This document shows positions 52,569-61,603 of a stretch of 64,000 bases of DNA, in pieces. A program made the position numbers and the translations under genes. The stretch is taken from positions 62,001-126,000 of the forward strand of contig NZ_AVGG01000018.1 in NCBI RefSeq assembly GCF_000498535.1, in the 5' to 3' direction. Under the pieces are notes generated by a model, which was not told where the DNA came from, searched no databases, and saw only the letters and a list, made by a program, of their open reading frames with translations. The stretch comes from Flavobacterium limnosediminis JC2902 (GTDB lineage: Bacteria > Bacteroidota > Bacteroidia > Flavobacteriales > Flavobacteriaceae). Every line of letters starts with the position of its first letter. The stretch's first letter is position 1.

Positions 52569-55118
52569 ATGTCTGAAGGAGAAAAGTTAATTCCGATTAA
52601 CATCGAGGACGAAATGAAATCAGCTTACATCGATTATTCGATGTCGGTAATTGTATCCAGAGCACTTCCTGATGTCAGAGACGGATTGAAACCGGTACAC
52701 CGAAGAGTTTTGTTTGGTATGTATGAGTTGGGGGTATTATCCAATAGAGCGCATAAAAAATCAGCTAGAATCGTAGGGGAGGTATTAGGTAAGTATCACC
52801 CACACGGAGACAGTTCAGTATACGATGCCATGGTTCGTATGGCACAGGAATGGAGTTTACGTTATTTAATGGTGGACGGTCAGGGTAACTTCGGTTCTGT
52901 AGACGGTGACAGCCCTGCAGCTATGCGTTATACCGAGGCAAGAATGAAAAAGTTCTCGGAAGAAATGTTGGCGGATATCGATAAGGAAACAGTAGATTTC
53001 CAGTTAAACTTCGACGATACTTTAGAAGAACCTAAAGTAATGCCGACCAAAGTTCCAAACTTGTTGGTAAACGGAGCTTCAGGTATTGCTGTGGGTATGG
53101 CCACAAATATGGCACCACACAACTTAACCGAAGTAATCGACGGAACGTTAGCATATATTGATAATCACGATATTGAGATTGATGAGTTAATGCATCATAT
53201 CAAAGCACCTGATTTCCCTACCGGAGGTACTATCTACGGTATGGATGGTGTAAGAGAAGCTTTTAAAACCGGTCGAGGACGTGTAGTAATGCGTGCTAAG
53301 GTGAATTTTGAGGAAGTTGATGGTCGTGAATCGATTATTGTTACCGAGATTCCGTATCAGGTAAATAAAGCGAGTATGATTAAGCATACTGCTGATCTGG
53401 TAAACGAGAAAAAAATTGAAGGTATTTCCACTATTCGAGACGAATCCGACAGAAACGGTATGCGTATCGTTTATGTATTGAAACGTGAGGCAGTTCCGAA
53501 TGTGGTGTTGAATACCTTATATAAGTATACGCAATTGCAGTCGTCTTTCAGTGTGAACAACATCGCATTGGTAAATGGTCGTCCGCAAATGCTGAATCTG
53601 AAAGACCTGATCCATTATTTCGTGGAGCACCGTCATGATGTTGTTACGCGTCGTGCACAGTACGATTTGCGTAAAGCGGAAGAGAGAGCCCACATTTTGG
53701 AAGGTTTAATCATTGCTTCGGATAATATTGATGAAGTAATCCAGTTAATCAGAGCTTCGAAAGACGGGGATGAGGCGAGAACGAAATTAATAGAGCGTTT
53801 CAATTTGTCTGAAATTCAGGCGCGTGCGATTGTTGAAATGCGTTTGCGTCAGTTAACGGGTCTTGAACAGGACAAATTGCGTGCTGAATACGAAGAAATC
53901 ATGAAATTGATTGCTTATTTGAAAGAATTATTGGCAAGCAAAGAAATGAGAATGCAGGTGATTAAAGATGAATTAGCCGAAATAAGAGACAAATACGGTG
54001 ATGCACGTCGTTCTGTTATCGAATATTCCGGTGGAGATGTAAGTATCGAAGATCTGATTGCAGATGAACAAGTGGTGATTACCATTTCTCATGCAGGTTA
54101 CATCAAACGTACACCACTTTCGGAATACAAAACACAGAACAGAGGCGGGGTTGGTCAGAAATCGGCCGGAACCCGTGATCAGGATTTCTTAGAGCATATG
54201 TATGTGGCAACAAACCACCAGTATATGTTATTCTTCACACAAAAAGGAAAATGTTTCTGGATGCGTGTGTATGAAATTCCGGAAGGAAGTAAAACCAGTA
54301 AAGGACGTGCGATTCAGAACCTTATCAACATCGAAAACGACGATAAGGTAAAAGCATTCATCTGTACACAGGATTTGAAAGACCAGGAGTACATCAACAG
54401 TCATTACGTAATCATGGTGACCAAACAGGGTCAGGTGAAAAAAACGTCATTGGAACAGTATTCAAGACCGCGTGTGAACGGAGTTGCCGCAATCACCATC
54501 AAAGAAGACGATGTATTATTGGAAGCAAAATTAACCACAGGAAACAGTCAGGTATTAATTGCTGTGAAATCCGGTAAACTGGTTCGTTTTGAAGAAGAGA
54601 AAACCCGTCCAATGGGAAGAACCGCTTCCGGTGTACGTGGGGTTACTTTAGCTGACGATAATGATGAAGTAATCGGAATGGTTTCCATAGACAGGGATCA
54701 TGTGAATGACTCTCAGATTTTAGTGGTTACTGAAAACGGTTACGGTAAACGAACAAAATTGGTTGATGAAGATGGAGAAGATGTATACCGTATTACCAAT
54801 CGTGGAGGAAAAGGTGTGAAAACACTGAATCTGACGGAAAAAACAGGATCCCTGATTTCAATTAATAATGTTACCGACGAAGATGATTTGATGATCATTA
54901 ACAAATCCGGTTTGACAATCCGTATGAAGATTTCCGATTTACGTGTAATGGGGCGTGCCACACAAGGAGTACGTTTGATTAACATTAAAGGAAACGATGG
55001 CATTGCTGCGGTTGCAAAAGTAATGCGTGAAGATGAGGAAGAAGAAACAGACCAGGAAATTGACGGTGAAAACGATAACTCTGAAATTTCTTCAGAAGAA
55101 AACGATACACAGGAATAA
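52569..55118 (+). CDS. gyrA: DNA gyrase subunit A
   Basis: ATP-dependent negative supercoiling together with GyrB. 849 residues. The catalytic tyrosine is Y121 ([10 protein letters not shown]). The quinolone-determining region reads [18 protein letters not shown] with S82 and D86 at the positions of E. coli S83 and D87, so no resistance change is seen there. The C-terminal beta-pinwheel carries the GyrA-box-like [13 protein letters not shown] and an acidic tail ([27 protein letters not shown] in part). A TPR gene follows after 17 bp. Confidence 0.98.
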   Translation: MSEGEKLIPINIEDEMKSAYIDYSMSVIVSRALPDVRDGLKPVHRRVLFGMYELGVLSNRAHKKSARIVGEVLGKYHPHGDSSVYDAMVRMAQEWSLRYLMVDGQGNFGSVDGDSPAAMRYTEARMKKFSEEMLADIDKETVDFQLNFDDTLEEPKVMPTKVPNLLVNGASGIAVGMATNMAPHNLTEVIDGTLAYIDNHDIEIDELMHHIKAPDFPTGGTIYGMDGVREAFKTGRGRVVMRAKVNFEEVDGRESIIVTEIPYQVNKASMIKHTADLVNEKKIEGISTIRDESDRNGMRIVYVLKREAVPNVVLNTLYKYTQLQSSFSVNNIALVNGRPQMLNLKDLIHYFVEHRHDVVTRRAQYDLRKAEERAHILEGLIIASDNIDEVIQLIRASKDGDEARTKLIERFNLSEIQARAIVEMRLRQLTGLEQDKLRAEYEEIMKLIAYLKELLASKEMRMQVIKDELAEIRDKYGDARRSVIEYSGGDVSIEDLIADEQVVITISHAGYIKRTPLSEYKTQNRGGVGQKSAGTRDQDFLEHMYVATNHQYMLFFTQKGKCFWMRVYEIPEGSKTSKGRAIQNLINIENDDKVKAFICTQDLKDQEYINSHYVIMVTKQGQVKKTSLEQYSRPRVNGVAAITIKEDDVLLEAKLTTGNSQVLIAVKSGKLVRFEEEKTRPMGRTASGVRGVTLADDNDEVIGMVSIDRDHVNDSQILVVTENGYGKRTKLVDEDGEDVYRITNRGGKGVKTLNLTEKTGSLISINNVTDEDDLMIINKSGLTIRMKISDLRVMGRATQGVRLINIKGNDGIAAVAKVMREDEEEETDQEIDGENDNSEISSEENDTQE

Positions 55119-55135
55119 TCTAAACTGATCATAAA

Positions 55136-56455
55136 ATGAAAGTTAAATATGTTTTAGTGGCATCTTTAATGATGCTTTCAGCGGCATCTTTCGCTCAGAA
55201 GGATGAGTTAAAAACGTTGAAGAAGTTATATGGCAAAGACCAATTGTCTGCTGATGATTTCTCCAACTACAAAGCTAATGTTAATAAAGTGAGTGCGATG
55301 TCCGGTTTAGCCGAAGCGGATTTGGTGTATGTTAATTTCTATAAGGCTATGTTGCCAATTCTGGAGTTGAACGATGCCATGACGAAGAATCCGAATGATG
55401 TTCAGGCGTTGGCAAAAAATCTTTCTCCATCGAATATCAACATGATGGCTAAAGCATTGAATGACGTCTTGGATTTTGAAAAGAAATCGGGTAAGGAAAT
55501 ATACACGGCGGATATCAAAGAAACTATCATGAGTTTTAAACCCATGATGGTACAATATGCTTACGGTTTAAATCAGGCGTCAAAGTTTAAAGAATCGGCT
55601 CAAATATTTGCGGCGGTTTACAATCTTGATAAATCGGATCCTTCCAACTTGTATAACGCTTCCGTTTTAGCGGTTCAGGCTCAGGATTATGACAGTGCAC
55701 TCAGTTATTATGAGGAACTGAAAAAAATCAACTATACCGGTGAGGGTACAATGTATTTCGCAACAAATAAGGCAAATGGTCAGGAAGAGCCTTTTGGTTC
55801 AGATGCCGATAGAAAAGCCGCTATCAGAATCGGAACACACGAGAAACCGAGAGATGAAAAGATTCCTTCAAAAAGAGGGGAAATCTATAAAAATTACGCT
55901 TCAATTTTATTGGAAAAAGGCAGAGCAGATGAAGCTAAAAGAGCAATTGCTGAAGCAAGAGCCCTTAATCCGGATGATACCGATTTGATTTTAGCAGAAG
56001 CAAATCTTTACTACGAAGCTAAAGATATGGCAATGTATAAAAAACTTATTAGCGAGGTTATTGCCAAAAAACCGAATGATCCTGATCTGTATTTTAACTT
56101 AGGTGTTGTAAGTACCAATACGAGTGAAATTGAAGATGCTAAGAAATATTATGAGAAAGCAATTGCAATCAATCCGAAATATTTCAATGCTTACAATAAT
56201 TTAGGAGCGCTTTATTTATTAGGTGATGATAAGATTGTTAAGGAGATGAACTCTTTAGGAATGACTCCAAAAGAAAGCAAACGTTATGACGAGTTAAAAG
56301 CGAAAAGACAAAAGATGTTTACGAGTGCTATTCCGTACTTTGAAAAAGCATTGGAGTTAGAACCTGCAAATGAAGGAGTAAAGGCTATATTGCTGAATTC
56401 CTATCAGGTTTTGGAAATGGATGCAAAATACAAAGCATTGAAAGCCAAAAAATAG
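55136..56455 (+). CDS. Secreted TPR protein downstream of gyrA
   Basis: 439 residues with signal peptide (MKVKYVLVASLMMLSAASFAQ). At least six tetratricopeptide-like repeats, for example MVQYAYGLNQASKFKESAQIFAAVYNLDKSD, YKNYASILLEKGRADEAKRAIAEARALNPDD and YFNLGVVSTNTSEIEDAKKYYEKAIAINPKY, the last being near-canonical. The start is 17 bp after the gyrA stop, so co-transcription with gyrA is likely even though the product is exported. Partner unknown. A terminator follows. Confidence 0.85.
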   Translation: MKVKYVLVASLMMLSAASFAQKDELKTLKKLYGKDQLSADDFSNYKANVNKVSAMSGLAEADLVYVNFYKAMLPILELNDAMTKNPNDVQALAKNLSPSNINMMAKALNDVLDFEKKSGKEIYTADIKETIMSFKPMMVQYAYGLNQASKFKESAQIFAAVYNLDKSDPSNLYNASVLAVQAQDYDSALSYYEELKKINYTGEGTMYFATNKANGQEEPFGSDADRKAAIRIGTHEKPRDEKIPSKRGEIYKNYASILLEKGRADEAKRAIAEARALNPDDTDLILAEANLYYEAKDMAMYKKLISEVIAKKPNDPDLYFNLGVVSTNTSEIEDAKKYYEKAIAINPKYFNAYNNLGALYLLGDDKIVKEMNSLGMTPKESKRYDELKAKRQKMFTSAIPYFEKALELEPANEGVKAILLNSYQVLEMDAKYKALKAKK

Positions 56456-56462
56456 TTATAAG

Positions 56463-56490
56463 AATCCCTCGGTAATTGAGGGATTTTTTT
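56463..56490 (+). terminator. Terminator after the TPR gene
   Basis: Stem AATCCCTC / GAGGGATT, 7-nt loop, T run; 7 bp past the stop. Confidence 0.82.
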
Positions 56491-56575
56491 TGTTCCGATG
56501 TTGATTTTATATTAAAATTAACCAATATTAACAATTTCAGTTCTAATTTTAAGAATGGAATAGTTTTTGATTCAC

Positions 56576-56583
56576 TATTTTTG
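56576..56583 (+). promoter_or_regulatory. Predicted -7 box of the 56603 gene
   Basis: TATTTTTG matches TAnnTTTG. The GTG start follows 19 bp later. Confidence 0.5.
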
Positions 56584-56602
56584 GAAATCTAAAAGATAAA
56601 AC

Positions 56603-57283
56603 GTGAGATTCATATACGCAGTACTAACGGCATTGTTTTTTTCAATGAATGCCTTCTCCCAACCGGATAATGGTAAGAAAACCGTTGTGATTCCGCGTAT
56701 AAAAGATCCGGAAGTAAAAGTAAATCAACTTCCTGCAAAAGCAGATATTCCACGTTTTCAACCGATGGATTTCAGTGATTCTGTTTTGGATAAGGATAAG
56801 CCCCTGACATTTCCCAAAGAAGGGACAAGTACCGCCCAGATTGGACAAACTACAGATAAAAAGCCTGAGAAATTTTTAAGTCCGTATGATATCCCTAAAA
56901 ATGCGGTACCCAAACAACAGGGAGATGATAACACAAAAATCTTCCGTCGCAACCAGACTTTCGGCGAATATAAAACGAAATCAAATTACGTAAAAATATT
57001 GTGTCGAGACCATATGGCCATCGATGGGGATGTAGTGAAAGTTTACATCAATAATATGGTGGTTGCTGCCCATGTTCAACTCTCGGGAGCATACAGAACC
57101 ATCGAAATTGGTTTGACACCCGGTTTCAATAAAATAGAATTTGAAGCTTTGAATCAGGGAACTTCCGGTCCTAATACGGCTGAATTTTCCATCTTTGATG
57201 ATAAGGGGGCTGTGATTACAAGCGATCAATGGGATCTGGCAACCGGTTTTAAAGGTTCGATCATGATTGTAAAAGAAAATTAG
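56603..57283 (+). CDS. Secreted protein of unknown function, GTG start
   Basis: 226 residues: signal peptide (MRFIYAVLTALFFSMNAFSQ with GTG read as Met), a proline-rich middle (about 25-105, VIPRIKDPEVKVNQLPAKADIPRFQPMDFSD and KFLSPYDIPKNAVPKQQ) and a conserved-looking C-terminal beta domain (NYVKILCRDHMAIDGDVVKVYINNMVVAAHVQLSGAYRTIEIGLTPGFNKIEFEALNQGTSGPNTAEF). I do not recognise a named family. The only in-frame starts near the predicted promoter are this GTG and an ATG at 56645, which would cut the signal peptide. Confidence 0.72.
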   Translation: MRFIYAVLTALFFSMNAFSQPDNGKKTVVIPRIKDPEVKVNQLPAKADIPRFQPMDFSDSVLDKDKPLTFPKEGTSTAQIGQTTDKKPEKFLSPYDIPKNAVPKQQGDDNTKIFRRNQTFGEYKTKSNYVKILCRDHMAIDGDVVKVYINNMVVAAHVQLSGAYRTIEIGLTPGFNKIEFEALNQGTSGPNTAEFSIFDDKGAVITSDQWDLATGFKGSIMIVKEN

Positions 57284-57340
57284 ACACTTCAACTCTAGGT
57301 ATATATCTGCCGTCTGGATACAAATACTCAAATAAAATTT

Positions 57341-57390
57341 TAGCCACGAATTCACTAATTTGTACAAATCAATTTGTGAATTCGTGGCTA
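57341..57390. repeat. GCCACGAATT-family inverted repeat (copy 3)
   Basis: Arms TAGCCACGAATTCAC (57341-57355) and its complement (57376-57390) are perfect over 15 bp; AATTTGT/ACAAAT matches continue inward. Same outer sequence as copy 1 at 4834-4891. Confidence 0.8.
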
Positions 57391-57536
57391 AGTTTTTTAA
57401 TAAGAATATGAAATCAGTGCAAATCTTTTCAATCTGCATCATCTGCACACTATTTTTTAGAGATGTGTCCAGACGGTAGAGTATATCCTGGAGTTTTTTT
57501 ATGACCTTTATCAGTCTTATCCTCACAAAATTCCTG

Positions 57537-57544
57537 TAAATTTG
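57537..57544 (+). promoter_or_regulatory. Predicted -7 box of the ABC export operon
   Basis: TAAATTTG matches TAnnTTTG; the adaptor gene ATG is 51 bp downstream. Confidence 0.45.
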
Positions 57545-57594
57545 ATAGACAGAAATAACCGTATAGTGTTATATCTGAATTTAAATCGCTGGCA

Positions 57595-58683
57595 ATGAGG
57601 TTAAAAACAATTCTTCCTTTATTTGCTGTTCTGGCAGTTGTGGCTTGTAAGAACGCCAATTCCGGAATTCAGCCTACAGTAGGCAACATAACCCAGAGTG
57701 TCTATGCCTCGGGAAGTGTTAAGGCTGAGGGGCAGTATGTTGTTTATTCAAGCGTCAGCGGCGATTTGAGAAACATTAATGTTACCGTTGGCGATACGAT
57801 TGTTAAAGGACAATCATTGTTCGGATTAGACAGCGACAAAGCAGAACTCAATACCGAAAATGCCAGGCTGGCTTACCAGTTAAGCAACGAAAACAACCTG
57901 TACATAAAAAACAAAATTGCCGAAATGGAACTGACAGTACTAACGGCAAAAGACAAAGTAAAACTGGACGAATCCATTTATAAGCGAAATAAAAATGTAA
58001 AGGATCAGGGCGGAATTACGGAAGTCGATTTCGAACGATCTGAACTGGCCTACAAGAATTCAAAATTAGTCTATGAATCGGCTCAAAATCGATTGGAGCA
58101 ACTGCGTGTTCAGTTAAAAAACGAACAGAGCAGAAGTGATGTTAACCTAAGGCTCAGTGAAAAAAACCAAAGTGATTTTACAATAAAAAGTGCCTTTTCA
58201 GGCAAATTATTTGATGTTCTGGTTAAGGAAGGCGCTTTTATTACCCCGCAAACACCTTTAGCGGTTATCGGAAAGGCAGATTCATTTTTTCTGGAACTGG
58301 AAGTCGATGAGAACGACATGGCACGTGTAAAAAACGGACAAGAGGTTTTGGTAACAATGGACAGCTATAAAGGAACCGTTTTTAAGGCCGTAGTGGATAA
58401 AATCTATCCGATAATGGACGAGCGCTCCCGAACGTTTAAAATTGAAGTCAAATTCATCCAAACACCGGAAAAACTGTATCCGAATTTAACTGCCGAAGCC
58501 AACATCATCATTCAGACAAAAAAGCAAGCGATTACCATTCCGAAAAACTATCTGATTGACAATACCTATGTTCTGGTGGATGGGGATGAAAAACGAAAAG
58601 TAAAAACAGGACTTTCGGATTATCAGAAAGTGGAAATTCTGGAGGGACTGAAAGCAGGCGAAACCATTTATCTGCAAGACTGA
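57595..58683 (+). CDS. Periplasmic adaptor (membrane-fusion) lipoprotein, MacA/HlyD type
   Basis: 362 residues. Lipoprotein signal (LPLFAVLAVVAC, cysteine 18). Lipoyl/barrel-sandwich half-motifs surround a long coiled-coil hairpin (about residues 85-185: LNTENARLAYQLSNENNLYIKNKIAEMEL... LVYESAQNRLEQLRVQLKNEQ), with KSAFSGKLFDVLVKEGAFITPQTPLAVIG marking the return. It links an inner-membrane ABC exporter to an outer-membrane channel. Overlaps the permease start by 1 bp (TGATG). No TolC-like gene is adjacent. Confidence 0.88.
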   Translation: MRLKTILPLFAVLAVVACKNANSGIQPTVGNITQSVYASGSVKAEGQYVVYSSVSGDLRNINVTVGDTIVKGQSLFGLDSDKAELNTENARLAYQLSNENNLYIKNKIAEMELTVLTAKDKVKLDESIYKRNKNVKDQGGITEVDFERSELAYKNSKLVYESAQNRLEQLRVQLKNEQSRSDVNLRLSEKNQSDFTIKSAFSGKLFDVLVKEGAFITPQTPLAVIGKADSFFLELEVDENDMARVKNGQEVLVTMDSYKGTVFKAVVDKIYPIMDERSRTFKIEVKFIQTPEKLYPNLTAEANIIIQTKKQAITIPKNYLIDNTYVLVDGDEKRKVKTGLSDYQKVEILEGLKAGETIYLQD

Positions 58684-59939
58684 TGAATTACAAACTGATA
58701 CTGAATATTGCCTTACATCTGCTTGGCGCACGGCTCAAACAAACCGTCGTTGCTGCTGTTGGAGTAACATTCGGTATCGCGATGTTTATTTCACTGGTGA
58801 GTTTCATGAATGGGATGAACGATCTTCTGGACGGGTTAATGCTCAACAGAACGCCGCATGTTCGCTTGTATAACGAAATAAAACCTGTCGAAAATCAGCC
58901 CGTTTCATTGTCGGAACAATATAAAAACAACATCAATTTTATCAATTCGATTAAACCGAAAGACAGAGGGAAAGCCATTTACAACAGTAAAACGATCATT
59001 AAAGTGCTTCATGAAGACAAAAGGGTATTGGATGTGGCTCCCAAAGTTGTTACACCGGTTTTCTTTCATTCGGGGACCATTGAACTTTCAGGAGTGATTA
59101 ACGGAATTGACATTATTGGAGAAGAAAACCTTTTCAAATTCAGTGATTACATAACAGAAGGTTCAATAACCGATCTGGAGCAAAACAACAGTATTATTAT
59201 CGGCTCCGGATTGGCCCGGAAAATGATGCTTACAGTGGGAGATATTATAAAGGTAACCACACCCAAAGGCAATTTGGTCCTGCTGAAAATCGTTGGTATT
59301 TCCCAAATCGGGATAACCGAAATCGACGATATGATGAGTACCACCTCAATAAGTACGGCTCAGAAGATTTTGGGTGAAGCTACTAATTACATGACAGATA
59401 TTCAGTTAAACCTGCATGATATCACTACGGCGCCTCAATTAGCAAATGAATATCGTTTAAAATTTGATCTGGATGCCATCGATTATCAGACGACCAATTC
59501 ACAGTTCGAAACCGGAAGTACCATCCGAAGCATAATTTCCTATTCCGTTGGAGTTGTTTTGTTAATTGTGGCAGGATTCGGAATCTATAATATCCTGAAC
59601 ATGATGATTTATGAAAAGATGGACAGCATCGCCATTCTGAAAGCAACCGGATTTTCGGGAAACGATGTAAAGTGGATTTTCATTTTCCTTTCTTTGATTA
59701 TAGGAATATCCGGCGGCGTGTTAGGATTGGTTTTCGGTTATATTTTTTCCAATATCATCGATGTTATTCCGTTTAATATGGCTTCATTGCCAACTACAGA
59801 AACCTTTCCCGTAAATTATAATCCGGTGTTTTATGTCATCGGAATCACATTTGCCGTAGTAACCACAACGATTGCAGGATTATTGCCCGCTTTGAAAGCC
59901 GGTAAAATAGATCCTGTGGAAATCATAAGAGGAAAATAA
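58683..59939 (+). CDS. FtsX/MacB-like ABC transporter permease
   Basis: 418 residues. Four TM helices in the MacB/LolC arrangement: TM1 (QTVVAAVGVTFGIAMFISLVSFM), a large periplasmic domain (about 45-280), then three C-terminal helices, with ILNMMIYEKMDSIAILKATGFSGNDVKWIFIFLSLIIG as the coupling segment and GLLPALKAGKIDPVEIIRGK as the conserved C-terminus. In MacB the ATPase is fused; here it is a separate downstream gene (2 bp gap), as in LolCDE. Substrate unknown. Confidence 0.88.
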   Translation: MNYKLILNIALHLLGARLKQTVVAAVGVTFGIAMFISLVSFMNGMNDLLDGLMLNRTPHVRLYNEIKPVENQPVSLSEQYKNNINFINSIKPKDRGKAIYNSKTIIKVLHEDKRVLDVAPKVVTPVFFHSGTIELSGVINGIDIIGEENLFKFSDYITEGSITDLEQNNSIIIGSGLARKMMLTVGDIIKVTTPKGNLVLLKIVGISQIGITEIDDMMSTTSISTAQKILGEATNYMTDIQLNLHDITTAPQLANEYRLKFDLDAIDYQTTNSQFETGSTIRSIISYSVGVVLLIVAGFGIYNILNMMIYEKMDSIAILKATGFSGNDVKWIFIFLSLIIGISGGVLGLVFGYIFSNIIDVIPFNMASLPTTETFPVNYNPVFYVIGITFAVVTTTIAGLLPALKAGKIDPVEIIRGK

Positions 59940-59941
59940 GC

Positions 59942-60619
59942 ATGAGTAATAAAGTGTTGGAAACCATAGGGCTGACAAAGTATTTCTACGAACCCGCTAA
60001 GTTTAAAGTGCTGGACAGTATCAGTATGAGTGTTGATCACGGTGAATTTGTTTCCATTGAAGGGAAATCGGGTTGTGGTAAATCTACGCTCTTATACCTG
60101 CTTTCCACGATGGATACAGATTACGAAGGGAAGGTACTTATTCATGAAGAGGAGGTTACCGGTAAATCGGATGTGGATTTAGCACGTATCCGTAATGAAA
60201 AGATTGGTTTTGTATTCCAGTTTCATTATTTACTGTCGGAATATAATGTACTGAAAAACGTCATGCTCCCCGGATTAAAACTGGCCAACTTATCGGAAGA
60301 AGAGGTAGAACATCAGGCCATGGAACATTTAAAAACACTCGATATGCAGGATCAGGCTTTAAAAATGCCCAATCAGTTGAGCGGAGGGCAAAAACAACGT
60401 GTAGCCATAGCGCGCGCACTGATCAATAATCCGTTAATCATCATGGGAGATGAGCCGACAGGGAATTTGGATAAAAGAAACAGTGATATGGTTTTTGATA
60501 TTTTTAAACGGTTGACCAAAGAACACAATCAAACCCTGCTCGTTGTGACCCATGATAATGAATTTGCTCAAAGAACCGACCGCATCATCACCATGGAGGA
60601 CGGAAAGATAATTGTTTAA
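59942..60619 (+). CDS. ABC transporter ATP-binding protein (LolD/MacB-N type)
   Basis: 225 residues: Walker A EGKSGCGKST, Q-loop FVFQFHYLLSEYNVLKNVMLPG (the phenylalanine-rich LLxExNVxxNVxLP pattern of LolD-like ATPases), signature LSGGQKQRVAIARAL, Walker B IIMGDEPTGNLD, switch VVTHDNEFAQRTDRI. Forms the exporter with the permease and adaptor. Its stop shares TTAA with the stop of the convergent pentapeptide-repeat gene, so the two genes end with no spacer. Confidence 0.93.
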   Translation: MSNKVLETIGLTKYFYEPAKFKVLDSISMSVDHGEFVSIEGKSGCGKSTLLYLLSTMDTDYEGKVLIHEEEVTGKSDVDLARIRNEKIGFVFQFHYLLSEYNVLKNVMLPGLKLANLSEEEVEHQAMEHLKTLDMQDQALKMPNQLSGGQKQRVAIARALINNPLIIMGDEPTGNLDKRNSDMVFDIFKRLTKEHNQTLLVVTHDNEFAQRTDRIITMEDGKIIV

Positions 60620-61191
60620 TCTTTTATTACCAGATTGTATTTTGTCAGCAATCCTTTTGTTCCTTCGGATGAGAATATCGCCTTTTTAAGTTTTGTTTTT
60701 TCCGGGTCGATCGTGAAATCGTAACTTGTATAGAAATCGGTTTTCTCACAATTAGCTTCTGTAAAAACAGCCATGCGAAGATTACAGTTGTCGAATAAAG
60801 CTTCCGTTAAATCGGTTTTCATGAAGTCGGCACTCACCAGGCTGCAGTTGGTAAAATTTATCCGTTTCAGTTTTAAAGCGTAAAATTGAGCGTAGTCCAG
60901 CAAACAGTTGTTAAAATGAAATTCATGTAAAATCTGATCGGTCATAGCAAAGTTTACCGAGGTGAAATTACAGTCGTTAAAGATGGCATTCCGCATTCCT
61001 ACATGACCCACCTGGGCTTCTTTGAAGTTACAGTGATAAAAAGTGCAGTCAATAAAAACGGTTCCCAGAAAATTACAAAGCGTAAAATCGCAATGGTTAA
61101 AAGTACAGTTTTCAAATTCTTTGAACTTTATTTCGTATTCTGCGAAAATGTTGTTTTTGTATTCTTTATCGAAAATAAAATCGGCATTCAT
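60616..61191 (-). CDS. Pentapeptide-repeat protein
   Basis: 191 residues from ATG 61191 (MNADFIFDKE); ATG 61212 would add seven residues. Tandem A(D/N)LxX-like repeats form a right-handed quadrilateral beta-helix: FKEFENCTFNHCDFTLCNFLGTVFIDCTFYHCNF, then AIFNDCNFTSVNFAMT, and later INFTNCSLVSADFMKTDLTEALFDNCNLRMAVFTEANCEKTDF. The C-terminal FTIDPEKTKLKKAIFSS...GLLTKYNLVI resembles the end of Qnr/McbG-type DNA-mimic proteins that shield gyrase. That role is only suggested; many such proteins have unknown functions. Confidence 0.82.
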   Translation of the reverse strand: MNADFIFDKEYKNNIFAEYEIKFKEFENCTFNHCDFTLCNFLGTVFIDCTFYHCNFKEAQVGHVGMRNAIFNDCNFTSVNFAMTDQILHEFHFNNCLLDYAQFYALKLKRINFTNCSLVSADFMKTDLTEALFDNCNLRMAVFTEANCEKTDFYTSYDFTIDPEKTKLKKAIFSSEGTKGLLTKYNLVIKD

Positions 61192-61219
61192 AATTAATGG
61201 GTTTGAATGCAAATATAGA

Positions 61220-61603
61220 TTATTCTGCTACGGCAATGGCAGTTAATTTTTCAAGATTCATGGGTTTGCTCAGGAAATCTTTTACACAAGGGTAGTTTTT
61301 GGCTTTCATTTTATCTTCTATGGCAATGGAAGAACTTGCAATATAAATAGTTGCTTCTTTATGAAAGTGTTCTTCAATCCGGAATAATTCCGACAAAAAA
61401 TCCCAACCGTCCATTTGCGGCATTTCAATATCCAGTAGAATGATATCAGGTATATCACCTGTTGTCCCAAAATAATACAAGGCTTCACTTCCGTTTCCAA
61501 AGGATTTACTTTCATTGAAAAGGTTGGTTTTTTCAATCAGTTTTTTGGTAACCAGCTGGTAAATAGGGTCGTCGTCAATTATGTAAATTCTCTTTTGTAA
61601 CAT
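61220..61603 (-). CDS. Single-domain response regulator (CheY-like)
   Basis: 127 residues. Acidic triad D10-D12 (YIIDDDPIYQ), phospho-acceptor D58 (IILLDIEMPQMDGWDF), Ser90-92 (YIASSS) and the conserved lysine K113 (FLSKPMN). There is no output domain, so it signals by protein contact or as a phosphorelay intermediate. The ATG overlaps the stop of the sensor kinase gene as TAATG, so the two are translated together and form a cognate pair. Confidence 0.92.
   Translation of the reverse strand: MLQKRIYIIDDDPIYQLVTKKLIEKTNLFNESKSFGNGSEALYYFGTTGDIPDIILLDIEMPQMDGWDFLSELFRIEEHFHKEATIYIASSSIAIEDKMKAKNYPCVKDFLSKPMNLEKLTAIAVAE

Larger units (their letters stand above)
57284..57594. other. 311-bp intergenic region with inverted repeat and promoter
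   Basis: Holds the third GCCACGAATT-family inverted repeat and, near its end, a TAAATTTG box (57537-57544) about 50 bp before the macA-like start. No plausible gene is seen; the short ORFs on the minus strand through here lack initiation context. Confidence 0.6.
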
